Origin: Streptomyces tanashiensis
GTDB lineage: Bacteria > Actinomycetota > Actinomycetes > Streptomycetales > Streptomycetaceae
NCBI RefSeq assembly: GCF_014648895.1
Contig: NZ_BMRZ01000004.1
Span: forward strand, 62,001-126,000
Direction: 5' to 3'
Length of the DNA: 64,000 bases
Each line of letters begins with the position of its first letter. Within the stretch, counting starts at the first letter, position 1. The position numbers and the translations under genes are program-made. This document shows positions 28,362 to 37,180 of the stretch, one piece after another. Below the pieces are notes generated by a model. The model did not search any database, was not told the origin of the DNA, and saw nothing but the letters and a program-made list of their open reading frames with translations.

Positions 28362-29339
28362 ATGATCAGCGTCGTCCCCCTCACTCGTGTCTCTCCTGAA
28401 GATGCCGCCGCCTGGCACGCGGTCGTGGCTGCCTCGCTCGCCGGCGACCTGCCGGAAGAGCCCCGGCCCACGGTCGATCAGGTCCACGCCCAACTCGCCG
28501 TCCCCGGGCGGGACAACCGTCGACTTCTCTGGCAGGCCACCGCGCCCGACGGCGCAGCGGTCGGCGTGGCAGGGCTGCGGTTGTTCACCTCGCCCGGTCA
28601 AAGGCACTTGTCGGAGCTGGAGCTGCACGTCGCTCCCGACCGGCGAGGCTCGGGCGTCGGCTCGCTCCTGCTGGCCACGGTCGCGGCGGCGGCACAGGCC
28701 GAGGAACGGCGCAGCATCATCGCCGCCGTGGCCGGCGACGGACCGGGGGACGCCTTCTGCACCGCGCGAGGCTTCCGGCGGGTGCTGGCACTGGACCACC
28801 TGCTGCTCGACGTCGCCCGGGCCGACGACGCCGCGGCCGACGCCGAGCACCCCGGCTACGAACTGGCCGACTGGACCGGCACGGTTCCCGACGACCTGGC
28901 CGAGGCGTTCGCCGCCGCCAAGAACGCGATGAATGACATGCCCATGGGCGATATGGACTACGGCAGTCAGACCTGGACCGCCGACCGGGTCCGGGCCATG
29001 GCCGAAGTGCTGGCCGAGCGCGGCGACGTACTGCTGACGACCGCCGCGCTCGTCAAGGGGGAGATGGCCGGATACACCGAGATCGTCATCCGGGCCGGGG
29101 AGACCCGCCGGGCACTGCAGTACGACACCGCGGTGGTGCCCGCTCACCGCGGCCACGGGCTCGGGCTGTGGGTCAAGGCACAGATGGTGCGCAGGCTCCG
29201 TGCCGAGCACCCCGGAATCGTGGAGATCGAGACCGACAACGCCCAGGACAACACACACATGCTCGCCGTGAACCGGCAGCTGGGCTTCCGCTTCCACCGC
29301 AGCACCCACGAATACCAACTCGACCTGCCCACCACCTGA
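28362..29339 (+). CDS. tandem GNAT-family N-acetyltransferase
   Basis: About 325 aa with two GNAT folds. The first has the acetyl-CoA loop region LHVAPDRRGSGVGSLLLATV; the second has VVPAHRGHGLGLWVKAQMVRRL followed by NMLAVN-like substrate-side residues (NTHMLAVNRQLGF). GAGG eight bases before the ATG at 28362 supports that start; an in-frame GTG at 28266 would add a low-complexity leader. Tandem GNATs of this size resemble mycothiol-synthase or Eis-type acetyltransferases. The substrate is unknown. Confidence 0.88.
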   Translation: MISVVPLTRVSPEDAAAWHAVVAASLAGDLPEEPRPTVDQVHAQLAVPGRDNRRLLWQATAPDGAAVGVAGLRLFTSPGQRHLSELELHVAPDRRGSGVGSLLLATVAAAAQAEERRSIIAAVAGDGPGDAFCTARGFRRVLALDHLLLDVARADDAAADAEHPGYELADWTGTVPDDLAEAFAAAKNAMNDMPMGDMDYGSQTWTADRVRAMAEVLAERGDVLLTTAALVKGEMAGYTEIVIRAGETRRALQYDTAVVPAHRGHGLGLWVKAQMVRRLRAEHPGIVEIETDNAQDNTHMLAVNRQLGFRFHRSTHEYQLDLPTT

Positions 29340-29395
29340 CCAGTCCACCACCTGGCCTTGCCACAGCCGGACCACCCCACCAAGGAGAACGTCCC

Positions 29396-30061
29396 ATGCA
29401 GAAGTTCAAGGCCCCCGAGGCGATCGTCGCCGTTGTGGAGATCCCCGCCGGGCGCATCAGCCTCCTCGCCGCCGACCACGCCGAGACCACCGTCGAGGTG
29501 CGTCCCGCGGACGCCGGCAAGGGTCGCGATGTGAAGGCCGCGGAGCAGACGACGGTCGAGTGCGGCGACGGCGTGCTGCGCGTCATCTCGCCGGAGGCGC
29601 GGAACCAGGTGCTGAGCAACCCCGGATCCGTCGAGGTGACGGTTCAGCTCCCCACCGGCTCCCGCGCCGAGGTCACCTCCTCCGCCGCAGAGGTGCGCAC
29701 CGAGGGCCGGCTCGGCGACGTCACCGTCCATGGCGCCCACCGCCGCATCGAGATCGCCGAGGTAGAGGGCCTGCGGCTCACCACTATCGACGGCGATGTC
29801 CACGTCGGCCGGCTGGGCGGCCCCGCGGAGATCTCCGCCGCGCGGGGCGGCATCACCATCGGCGAGGCGGTGCGCGGCACGGTGGTGCTCCACACCCAGC
29901 ACGGCGACATCTCGATCGCCGCCGCCCCCGGTGTCTCCGCCACGCTCGACGCCGACGCCCGCCACGGCCGCGTCAGCAACGTCCTGAAGAACGACGGCTC
30001 CCCCGTGCTGGAGATCAGCGCCACCAGCGGCAGCGGCAACGTCTCCGCCCGCAGCCTCTGA
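29396..30061 (+). CDS. DUF4097-family beta-helix protein
   Basis: About 221 aa, soluble, made of repeated short beta-strand turns (GDVTVHGAHRRIEIAEVEG, DGDVHVGRLGGPAEISAARGG, GDISIAAAPG), which is the DUF4097/adhesin-like right-handed helix. AAGGAG at 29382-29387, eight bases before the ATG, fixes the start. Members are often encoded next to sensor or regulator genes, but their biochemical role is not established. Likely co-transcribed with the GNAT upstream (56-bp gap) and the serine hydrolase downstream. Confidence 0.85.
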   Translation: MQKFKAPEAIVAVVEIPAGRISLLAADHAETTVEVRPADAGKGRDVKAAEQTTVECGDGVLRVISPEARNQVLSNPGSVEVTVQLPTGSRAEVTSSAAEVRTEGRLGDVTVHGAHRRIEIAEVEGLRLTTIDGDVHVGRLGGPAEISAARGGITIGEAVRGTVVLHTQHGDISIAAAPGVSATLDADARHGRVSNVLKNDGSPVLEISATSGSGNVSARSL

Positions 30062-30141
30062 CCCCCTCATCCACCACCTCCTCCTTCTCACCTCACCCCT
30101 CCACCCGACATTTCCACCCGACAAGGGAGCGCCACCCCGCC

Positions 30142-31359
30142 ATGTCCCAGTTCACCGCTTCCGGGCAGCGCAGGATCCGCGACGTGCTGGCCCGACACGT
30201 CGATTCCGGCAAGATCCCCGGCGTCGTCGCGCTGTACAGCAAGGACGACGAGACGCACGTCGAGACGCTCGGCAGAATGGAGCACGAGGGCGGCGCACCG
30301 ATGCGCCGGGACACCATCTTCCGGATGGCGTCCACTTCCAAGCCGGTGTCGATGGCGGCGGCGATGGTGCTGCTCGACGAGTGCCGGCTGCGGCTGGACG
30401 ACCCGGTGGACCGGTGGCTGCCGGAGCTGGCCGATCGTCAGGTGCTGAAGGCGTTCGACGGCCCGCTCGACGACACGGTCCCGGCGCGCCGTCCCATCAC
30501 GGTCCGGGACGTGCTGACCTCCACCTTCGGCCTCGGTATGGACATGACCTCCATCGGTACGCCGATCATGAACGAGGTCTTCGCACAGGGGCTGACGCCC
30601 AACCTGCCCACGCCGATGCCCGAGCAGGACGAGTGGCTGCGCCGCCTGGGCACGCTGCCCCTGATGCACCAGCCCGGAGACCACTGGCAGTACCAGCTCG
30701 CCAGCGACCTGGTCGGCGTACTGGTCTCCCGCGTGACCGGCAAGACCTTCGAGGAAGCCCTGCTCGAACACGTCTTCGGCCCACTGGGGATGGAGGACAC
30801 CGGATTCCACGTCCCGGACCACAAGAGCGACCGGCTGCCGGTCCTCTACGCGCCCGACCCGCAGTCCGGCGAGTTCCACGTCTGGGACGAGCCCAAGGGC
30901 GGCCGGTGGAGCACCCCTCCGGCGTTCCAGGGCGGCGGCGGTGGTCTGGTCTCCACCGCGGACGACTACCACGCCTACTTCAAGATGCTGCTGAACGGCG
31001 GCAAGCACGGCGGCGAGCGCGTACTGTCCAGGCAGGCGGTGGAACTGATGACCACCAACCGCCTCACCCCCGCGCAGACCGCCGCCCGCACCGAACTGGC
31101 CACCGACAACGTCCACATCTCCTTCGGCCAGGGCCAGCACGGCGGCTGGGGCTTCGGGATGGCGGTGCGGACCTACCTCGGCGACTACGCTCCCGTCGGC
31201 CAGTTCGGCTGGGACGGCGGATCCGGCACCTCCACCTACGCCGACCCCGTCAACAACGTCGTCGGCATCCTCCTCACCCAGGTCGGCACATCCGTGCCCG
31301 ACTCGATCCACCTGATGCACGACTTCTGGACCACTCTGTACCAGGCGATCGAGGACTGA
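30142..31359 (+). CDS. serine hydrolase, class C beta-lactamase/esterase family
   Basis: About 405 aa without a signal peptide, so probably cytosolic. The S-x-x-K nucleophile motif is Ser64-Thr-Ser-Lys67 in RMASTSKPV; the second motif tyrosine is likely in HWQYQLASDLVG; the third-strand motif may be WDGGSGT. The lack of secretion and long length favour an EstB-type esterase or peptidase over a true beta-lactamase. AAGGGAG lies 12 bases upstream. It follows the DUF4097 gene by 80 bp. Confidence 0.9.
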   Translation: MSQFTASGQRRIRDVLARHVDSGKIPGVVALYSKDDETHVETLGRMEHEGGAPMRRDTIFRMASTSKPVSMAAAMVLLDECRLRLDDPVDRWLPELADRQVLKAFDGPLDDTVPARRPITVRDVLTSTFGLGMDMTSIGTPIMNEVFAQGLTPNLPTPMPEQDEWLRRLGTLPLMHQPGDHWQYQLASDLVGVLVSRVTGKTFEEALLEHVFGPLGMEDTGFHVPDHKSDRLPVLYAPDPQSGEFHVWDEPKGGRWSTPPAFQGGGGGLVSTADDYHAYFKMLLNGGKHGGERVLSRQAVELMTTNRLTPAQTAARTELATDNVHISFGQGQHGGWGFGMAVRTYLGDYAPVGQFGWDGGSGTSTYADPVNNVVGILLTQVGTSVPDSIHLMHDFWTTLYQAIED

Positions 31360-31627
31360 TCGCCAGCAAGTCCGTTCCGTCCGCACATGCGGATGGGGGA
31401 TTGGTCGGGCTGCACCCATGTGCGCCCGGAGCAGGCCGGGGCTCACGTCGCGATGCGTTCCGACGCAGTCGCCTCCGTACCCGGTACCCAGGGCAGCCGT
31501 GAGCTGCCTGGGCTCGGTGACCGCCGCAGCTCCGCACCCGAGGTCCCCCAGGGGCTTCCGGCAAGGCCCCGGCCTTGCCCCACATTCACCGGCCCAGGCC
31601 GGCATCCATGGAAATGAGAACCGCTCA

Positions 31628-33595
31628 ATGCGTGTGTTGTTGATGGCGTACGGGTCGCGTGGAGACGTCGAGCCGATGGTGGGACTCGCAGTGAGTCTGC
31701 GGGCGCTCGGCGCGGAAGTGCGCGTGTGCGCGCCGCCGGACTTCGCAGAGCTTTCGGAGAGCCTGGGCTTCCCGCTGGCACCGATCGGCCAGCCGTTGCG
31801 GCCGGTCGTGAAGGCAGTGGTGACCGGCACGGCGCCGACGGCGGCGGAGGGCTTGGCCGAGCGCACGGCCGCGTTGCTCACCTCCACGTACGATGCGGTC
31901 GCCGCGGCCGCAGAGGGCTGTGAGGTGGTGGTGGCGACCGGTCTGCTCCCGGCCTTGGCCGCCGCGCGGTCGGTGGCGGAGCAGCTGGGCATCCCCTACA
32001 TGCCCGTGGCCTACTTTCCGGCGTTCCTGCCGTCGCCGCACCACCCGCCGCTGGCGTGGCCGGGCCGGCCCGTCCCGGCGGAGGCGACCGACAACCGGGC
32101 GCTGTGGGAGCTGAACGCGGAGAACCTGAACGCTCTGTTCGGCAAGGCGATCAACACGCACCGGGCATCGATCGGCCTGCCCCCGGTGGACAGCGTCCGC
32201 GACCACGTCCTCACCGATCGGCCGTTGCTGGCAGCCGACCCGGTCCTGAGTCCGTGGCGGGAACCTGCGGACCTCGACGTGGTGCAGACCGGCGCGTGGA
32301 TCCGCCCGGACGAACGCCCGCTCCCGGCTGATCTGGAGGCGTTCCTGAACGCCGGAACACCACCGGTGTACGTGGGCTTCGGCAGCATTCCCGTGCGCGA
32401 CGCGCAGAACGTCACTCGGGCTGCCATCGAGGCCATCCGCGCGCAGGGCCGCCGTGTCCTGCTCTCCCGCGGTTGGGCCGACCTGGAACCGGCCGACGAC
32501 AAGGACGACTGCCTCGCCATCGATGAGGTCAACCATCAGGCCCTCTTCCGCCGGGTGGCCGCCATCGTGCACCACGGCGGCGCGGGCACCACGACGACGG
32601 CCGCCCGGGCCGGCGTGCCCCAGGTCGTGGTACCCCAGATGGCGGACCAGCCCTACTGGGCCGGCCGTGTGGCCGAGCTCGGCATCGGAGCCGCCCACGA
32701 CGGCCCGACCCCGACCTTCGAGTCCCTGTCGGCCGCACTCGCGACAGCCCTGACCCCCGAAACGGAAGCACGGGCGAAGGCCGTCGCCGACAACATCCGC
32801 ACCGACGGGACGGCGGTGGCCGCAAGACTGCTCCTCGAAACGGTGGAGGCTGCGCCGATGAGCCGTGAACAGATCTCCGGCATTGCGCATGCCGACCACC
32901 CGATCAAGTCCCCGCTCGGTGACGATTCGGTCAGCCGGCTGCTCGAGCGCGGCCTGCCGCGAGGCGACGAGCGTGTCCTCGACCTCGGATGCGGCACGGC
33001 GGAATGGCTGCTGCGCGCTCTGGCCACGCGCCCGGCCCTGCACGCCGAAGGCGTCGACGTGTCCGAAGTCGCCCTGACCCGGGCCCGCCAGGAAGCGAGC
33101 GGACTCGGGGTCGACGAGCGCCTGGTCCTCCACCAGCAGGCGGCCGCGGACTTCGTCTCCCCACAGCCGTTCGACCTGGTGATCAGCATCGGTGCCACGC
33201 ACGCTTACGGCGGTCTCCTGCCCACGCTCGCGGCAGCCCGCGAGCACCTGGCTCCCGGTGGCCGCGTCCTGATCGGCGAGTCGTTCTGGGACCGCGACCC
33301 GTCACCGGCGGCCCTCGAGATCTTCGGCGACCTTGACGACCTGGCGACCACGGTGGACCGCGTCGTCGCCGACGGCTGGACCCCGGTCCACTGCCATGTC
33401 AGCACCCGGGCTGAGCTGGACACCTACGAGTGGGCCTGCTGGGGCTCCCTGGCCGCGTGGGCACTCGACCACCCCGCCCATCCGGCCGCCGCGCAGGCGC
33501 TGGAAACGGCCAACGCCGCCCGCTCGGAGTGGCTGCACGGATACCGCGACAGCTTCGGTTTCGTGTGCATGGTGCTGCGTCGGACCTCGGAGTGA
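31628..33595 (+). CDS. glycosyltransferase-methyltransferase fusion
   Basis: A 655-residue fusion. Residues 1-~405 are a GT1/GT28-type glycosyltransferase like the glycopeptide-aglycone enzymes: MRVLLMAYGSRGDVEPMVGLA at the N-terminus and the nucleotide-sugar site HHGGAGTTTTAARAGVPQVVVPQ, then DQPYW. Residues ~411-655 form a class I SAM methyltransferase with motif I VLDLGCGTAEW and post-I Asp in GVDVSE. The join is short and no linker is obvious. An internal GGAGG and ATG (32845-32860) sit exactly at the boundary. The acceptor is unknown; glycosylation then methylation of a small molecule is plausible. Confidence 0.9.
   Translation: MRVLLMAYGSRGDVEPMVGLAVSLRALGAEVRVCAPPDFAELSESLGFPLAPIGQPLRPVVKAVVTGTAPTAAEGLAERTAALLTSTYDAVAAAAEGCEVVVATGLLPALAAARSVAEQLGIPYMPVAYFPAFLPSPHHPPLAWPGRPVPAEATDNRALWELNAENLNALFGKAINTHRASIGLPPVDSVRDHVLTDRPLLAADPVLSPWREPADLDVVQTGAWIRPDERPLPADLEAFLNAGTPPVYVGFGSIPVRDAQNVTRAAIEAIRAQGRRVLLSRGWADLEPADDKDDCLAIDEVNHQALFRRVAAIVHHGGAGTTTTAARAGVPQVVVPQMADQPYWAGRVAELGIGAAHDGPTPTFESLSAALATALTPETEARAKAVADNIRTDGTAVAARLLLETVEAAPMSREQISGIAHADHPIKSPLGDDSVSRLLERGLPRGDERVLDLGCGTAEWLLRALATRPALHAEGVDVSEVALTRARQEASGLGVDERLVLHQQAAADFVSPQPFDLVISIGATHAYGGLLPTLAAAREHLAPGGRVLIGESFWDRDPSPAALEIFGDLDDLATTVDRVVADGWTPVHCHVSTRAELDTYEWACWGSLAAWALDHPAHPAAAQALETANAARSEWLHGYRDSFGFVCMVLRRTSE
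32845..32860 (+). promoter_or_regulatory. internal ribosome binding site and in-frame ATG in the fusion gene
   Basis: GGAGG at 32845-32849 is followed eight bases later by ATG (32858), in frame with the fusion and coding MSREQISGIAHADHP, the natural-looking start of the methyltransferase domain. A separate methyltransferase polypeptide could be made from the same transcript. Confidence 0.6.
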
Positions 33596-33717
33596 TCGCG
33601 TAGGCCCCGGTACGCCCACACCAAAGATGTCCCCCGCACCCCGAGGTGGAGACCGTCCCATCAACTGCGGACGGTGCCAGGTCGGCACCGTGAAGACCGA
33701 ACCCGGGTGGTCGAATT

Positions 33718-33746
33718 CCAGGTGCCTCCGCATGGGAGGCACCTGG
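33718..33746. terminator. 12-bp hairpin between convergent genes
   Basis: CCAGGTGCCTCC and its exact complement enclose a five-base loop. First of two hairpins between the fusion gene and the convergent GlxA-type regulator; it may stop transcription from either side. Confidence 0.6.
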
Positions 33747-33763
33747 GGCAGGACGGCGTCTTG

Positions 33764-33805
33764 CCGCACTTGCCCTGGCGCGGACGCGTGCCAGGGCAAG
33801 TGCGG
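33764..33805. terminator. 16-bp perfect hairpin between convergent genes
   Basis: CCGCACTTGCCCTGGC (33764-33779) and its exact complement (33790-33805) enclose ten bases: an unusually strong stem for the region. A short minus-strand reading runs into its right arm. Confidence 0.65.
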
Positions 33806-33989
33806 TCCAGTTGTCGTTGCCGGCGCAGAGCCGGGCCACGTAGTCAGCGGTGGCGCCTTCGGCCTCGTACTCAGGCTGGTAGTCGGTGTCATCGTTGATG
33901 CGGGTGATGTCGAGGACGACGTGTGGTGCTGTACCTCCGGTGGGAAAGCCGACCGGAGCCATGGGGGCAGCTGCCCTCTCACCCGGCAT
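33806..33989 (-). pseudogene. possible gene fragment of unknown function
   Basis: A minus-strand reading with normal-looking composition (VVLDITRINDDTDYQPEYEAEG, then YVARLCAGNDNW) begins near 33989 and loses character at the hairpin arm. No family recognised and no clear ribosome binding site. It may be the 5' end of a deleted gene. Confidence 0.3.
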
Positions 33990-34028
33990 CCGGCAGGTCC
34001 CACTCCGCCCGGAGCGGACATGTCACTT

Positions 34029-35021
34029 TCAATTCGCCTCCGGCCCGAACCGGGCCTTGTATGCCGACGGAGTGACGCCGGTCTCTCGGCGCATCAGCGC
34101 GCGCAAGTTGGCAGCGGTGCCAAGCCCGCTACGCCGTGCGACCACCTCGAAGCGGTACTCACCGCGCTCGATCAACCGGCATGCCAGGGCGATACGTTCC
34201 CCTGTGAGCCATGCCAACGGCGTCGTTCCCAGTTGTGCCCGGAAGCGACGATGCAGCGTCGCCGAACTGACGGCCGCACGTGCCGCAAGGTCGGAGACCG
34301 CGAGCGGTGCGTCCAACCGTTCCTGCGCCCAGGCCAGGACCGGCGCCAAGGACTCGTCCGGCAGGTCGGGCATGGGGCGCTCCACGAACTGCCGCTGCCC
34401 GCCGTCCCGGTGCGCGGCGAAGACCAGTCGCCGGCTCACGGAGTTGGCTACCTCCGCGCCGTGGTCGCGGCGGACCACATGCAGCCCGAGGTCGAGCGCG
34501 GCCGCGCTCCCCGCGGCGGTGAGGATGTCACCGTCATCCACGAACAGCACGTCTGATGCGAGCTGGACAGAGGGAAACCGGGCCCGGAAGGATTTCGCCC
34601 ACTGCCAGTGCGCTGTGGCCCGGCGCCCGTCGAGGACTCCGGCTTCGGCCAGTGTGAACGCGCCGCTGCAGAAGCCGACCAAGCGCGCGCCACGCGCATG
34701 CGCCCGTCGGACGGCATCGAGCACGGCGGGGCGGCGGGGCACCTCGATGTCCGGGCGGTTGGGGACGATCAAGGTGTCCGCCGCGTCGGCCGCTTCCAGA
34801 CCGGCGACTCCCGTGAGCGTGAAGAACCCGTCTCGCATCAGAGTGCGCGGTTCGGGAGAGCAGAGACCGAAGTCGTAGAGATCACGCCCGATCTCCGGTC
34901 TGCGCAGACCGAAGACCTCGGTCGCGCAGCCGAGCTCGAAGGGGTTCGAGTTCTCGTCCACGATCACGACGACCCGGTGTATGCCCGCCGCGTGAACCGC
35001 ATGCGAGGATTCTTTCGTCAT
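34029..35021 (-). CDS. GlxA-family transcriptional regulator (DJ-1/PfpI + AraC)
   Basis: About 330 aa. The N-terminal two-thirds is a DJ-1/PfpI-like amidase-fold domain, with VVVIVDENSNPFELGCATEVFG and GFCSGAFTLAEAGVLDGRRATAHW including the nucleophile-elbow Cys. The C-terminal AraC domain reads LAARAAVSSATLHRRFRAQLGTTPLAWL then RSGLGTAANLRALMRRETGVTPSAYK. The ATG at 35021 is preferred to a TTG two codons upstream. Members sense small metabolites and activate neighbours. The cupin gene starts 53 bp away on the other strand and is the likely target. Confidence 0.92.
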   Translation of the reverse strand: MTKESSHAVHAAGIHRVVVIVDENSNPFELGCATEVFGLRRPEIGRDLYDFGLCSPEPRTLMRDGFFTLTGVAGLEAADAADTLIVPNRPDIEVPRRPAVLDAVRRAHARGARLVGFCSGAFTLAEAGVLDGRRATAHWQWAKSFRARFPSVQLASDVLFVDDGDILTAAGSAAALDLGLHVVRRDHGAEVANSVSRRLVFAAHRDGGQRQFVERPMPDLPDESLAPVLAWAQERLDAPLAVSDLAARAAVSSATLHRRFRAQLGTTPLAWLTGERIALACRLIERGEYRFEVVARRSGLGTAANLRALMRRETGVTPSAYKARFGPEAN

Positions 35022-35073
35022 ATGCAATTCCTAGCACTCACGCCGACGCTGCGGTACGGCTCAGGATGAGCCC

Positions 35074-35469
35074 ATGAGTAACGAACCCCTTGCCCTCGGC
35101 GAGGCTCTGGCCTCCTTCGATGCCCTGTGGAGCCCCCGGATCGTCACGCGCGTCAACGACTACGACGTCCGCGTCGCCAAGGTCGAGGGCGAACACGTCT
35201 GGCACGTCCACGACGGCACCGACGAGTTCTTCCTGGTGCTCGACGGCGAGCTGCACATCTCCTTGCGCGAGCACGATGGCGAGCGCACGGTCCTGCTCTC
35301 CCAGGGTGCGGTCTTCACCGTCCCCCGAGGCACCGAGCACAAGCCGTACGCCCCGTCCGGCGCCGCAATCCTCATGTTCGAGCCCACCGGGACACTGACC
35401 GTGGGCGATCGCCACGACGAGGTCCCGGACCATGTGGACTCAACGACCGGACATCCACTCAACGCCTGA
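35074..35469 (+). CDS. small cupin-domain protein
   Basis: A single beta-barrel of ~131 aa. Metal-binding motif 1 is visible in HVWHVHDGTDEFFLVLDGEL (two His and a Glu); motif 2 is PRGTEHKPYAP. Similar small cupins bind a divalent metal and act as mutarotase, dioxygenase or stress proteins; nothing here decides which. It is divergent from the GlxA-type regulator, a common arrangement for a regulator and its target. Confidence 0.88.
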   Translation: MSNEPLALGEALASFDALWSPRIVTRVNDYDVRVAKVEGEHVWHVHDGTDEFFLVLDGELHISLREHDGERTVLLSQGAVFTVPRGTEHKPYAPSGAAILMFEPTGTLTVGDRHDEVPDHVDSTTGHPLNA

Positions 35470-36085
35470 GCCGACAGGCGCCGAGCATGCTCGTTCTCAT
35501 GGCGTCAGCCCGTCGCCGGGCCGGGTTGCACATACCGACTACCTGGCGAAACGGCGCAGGACTCAGCCCTCGGCGGAGTCGGGATCGTGCGGGACCGCGC
35601 TCCGTCGGGCAGGTCTGGCAGCTGGAAGCAGTACCGACCGCGACGATGACCATGATGACGTCGTGGTGGACGAACGGGGCGAGGCGAGCAACGCCCCCCT
35701 TCGCGGACGTGGAAGCCTCAGCGCGAAGCCCGTGACCGCGGCGTCCATGCACCGGGTAGGAGGAGTAGGGCGTCGAGAACCGGGCCGATTGCCCCGATCA
35801 CACACGGCCATCTGGCGCCGCGCCAGGATGCAGAGTGGGGCGAGACCGTCGTGCGCACCCGAATGGACTGTGGGCCGGCCGAGGTGCGTGCACCGGCCCA
35901 GCCCCAGTGCCGTACGAGCCACCCGATGCCGCCGGCCGTGGAGAGGGCACCAGCTCCGCTGTGCCACGTCCCCAGAGCCGTTTGCCAGCTCTTGCCGGGT
36001 GAGCGGCAGGGCCACCTGGGCCCTGCGGGCGCAGCTGGCCATAAATAGTTCCCACCAGTCTGGGAGCAAAGAGAATCGCCGCTCA
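35470..36085. other. intergenic, no gene recognised
   Basis: Frames on both strands are open only because of GC content; none has a ribosome binding site and a sensible domain. The stretch runs up to the right copy of the direct repeat. Confidence 0.4.
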
Positions 36086-36271
36086 CGAGAAGATCTTCAG
36101 GAAGTCCTCGCCCTCGGGGCGCTGACCTGCGCAGATGGCTGTATCGGCCGTGCTGACCTGCGAGTTTGCTCGTTTCCGGGGCTTTCATGGTGACGCCGGT
36201 CTACGCGGTCGATTCTCCCCAGCCGCTCCCCAACGGCCTTCATTCTCCCCGGATTCTCCCCAGCGGGCACC
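36086..36271. repeat. right copy of the ~185-bp imperfect direct repeat
   Basis: Same orientation as the copy at 7608 and 28,478 bp away. It begins CGAGAAGATCTTCAGGAAG and contains the same direct TTCTCCCC/GCTCCCCA cluster (36212-36262). No long coding frame enters it from the left, unlike the other copy. Confidence 0.75.
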
Positions 36272-36721
36272 CTTTCCTGAGGGGCGTCACCGCTGGTGAG
36301 AGGCATCATCCGAACCAGACAAGGGACTGCATGCCGTAGCGGAAGGTGGGCGGGGTGGATGCCGTCCGCTCGCAGGGTGCTGGTCTGCTTGATCGGAGCC
36401 CAGCAGCTTCTTCGTGTGCTGGTGGTACACGCCTCGTATGGCCCCTGACCAGTGGAAACGTTCACGATTCGGCCAAGCTGCAGGAGGCTGGTCCGTGTAT
36501 GGCCCGGATCTTGGTCACGGGGTGGGCTCCTTGACCGATGGCCCGTGGCGGCGGCGAGCCGACACACAAACGAGTGGCGGGCCAACAGGCCTCCAGGCGC
36601 ACGCCTCGATCCAACTCTTCGACCAGAGCTTCGACTTCGCAGATGCGCCGACGTCCGCCACGGCTCGCAGCGCTCCATCTCGCGCCCGGGGGGCCACGAG
36701 GACGGTGGCCGACCGGATCGG
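36272..36721. other. intergenic, no gene recognised
   Basis: About 450 bp between the direct repeat and the CBS-protein gene. Short minus-strand readings are present but match no family I know. If the repeat marks a second integrated element, its integrase has been lost. Confidence 0.4.
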
Positions 36722-37180
36722 TCAGGTCCCGTTCGGTCCCGTGCTCGCCGAGGGCGGCTCGGGCGGTTCCTCGAGGACGCTCCACGCGATCGGACCCAGC
36801 AGGTCCGCCAGGCGCTGGAAGACGTCGATGAGCATGTCGTCCACGGTCAGGACACCGACGATCCGGTGACCGTCGAGGACGGGCAGGCGACGGAACCCGG
36901 ACCTGCGGAAGGTCCGGTAGGCGACGTGGATGTCGTCGGTGACGTCGACCGTGATCACGGGTGAGGTCATCACTGCGTCCACCCTCTCGTCGGCGTCCCA
37001 TCCACGGGCGACAGCGCGCACCGCGAGGTCCCGGTCGGTGACGATGCCGCGGAGCGTTCCGCCTTCCGTGACCAGGACCGAGCCGACCTCGTACCCGGCC
37101 ATCTCCTGGGCGACCTGGCCCAGGAGTGTCCCCGCAGGAACGGCGACCGCCGGCAGACTCATGACCTCGGAGACCTTCAT
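36722..37180 (-). CDS. CBS-pair protein, HRP1-like
   Basis: About 152 aa consisting of two CBS motifs: KVSEVMSLPAVAVPAGTLLGQVAQEM with LRGIVTDRDLAVRAVARG, then VMTSPVITVDVTDDIHVAYRTF with IVGVLTVDDML. The layout is that of mycobacterial hypoxic response protein 1 (Rv2626c), a DosR-regulon member. A GGAGG lies four bases before the ATG, which overlaps the stop of the upstream kinase/ATPase gene (ATGA). CBS pairs usually bind adenine nucleotides; the ligand here is unknown. Confidence 0.9.
   Translation of the reverse strand: MKVSEVMSLPAVAVPAGTLLGQVAQEMAGYEVGSVLVTEGGTLRGIVTDRDLAVRAVARGWDADERVDAVMTSPVITVDVTDDIHVAYRTFRRSGFRRLPVLDGHRIVGVLTVDDMLIDVFQRLADLLGPIAWSVLEEPPEPPSASTGPNGT

Noticed and set aside
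36086..36271. tRNA gene at the direct repeat, as a classical integration target
   Set aside because: No cloverleaf or TTCRANTC box could be drawn in either copy.
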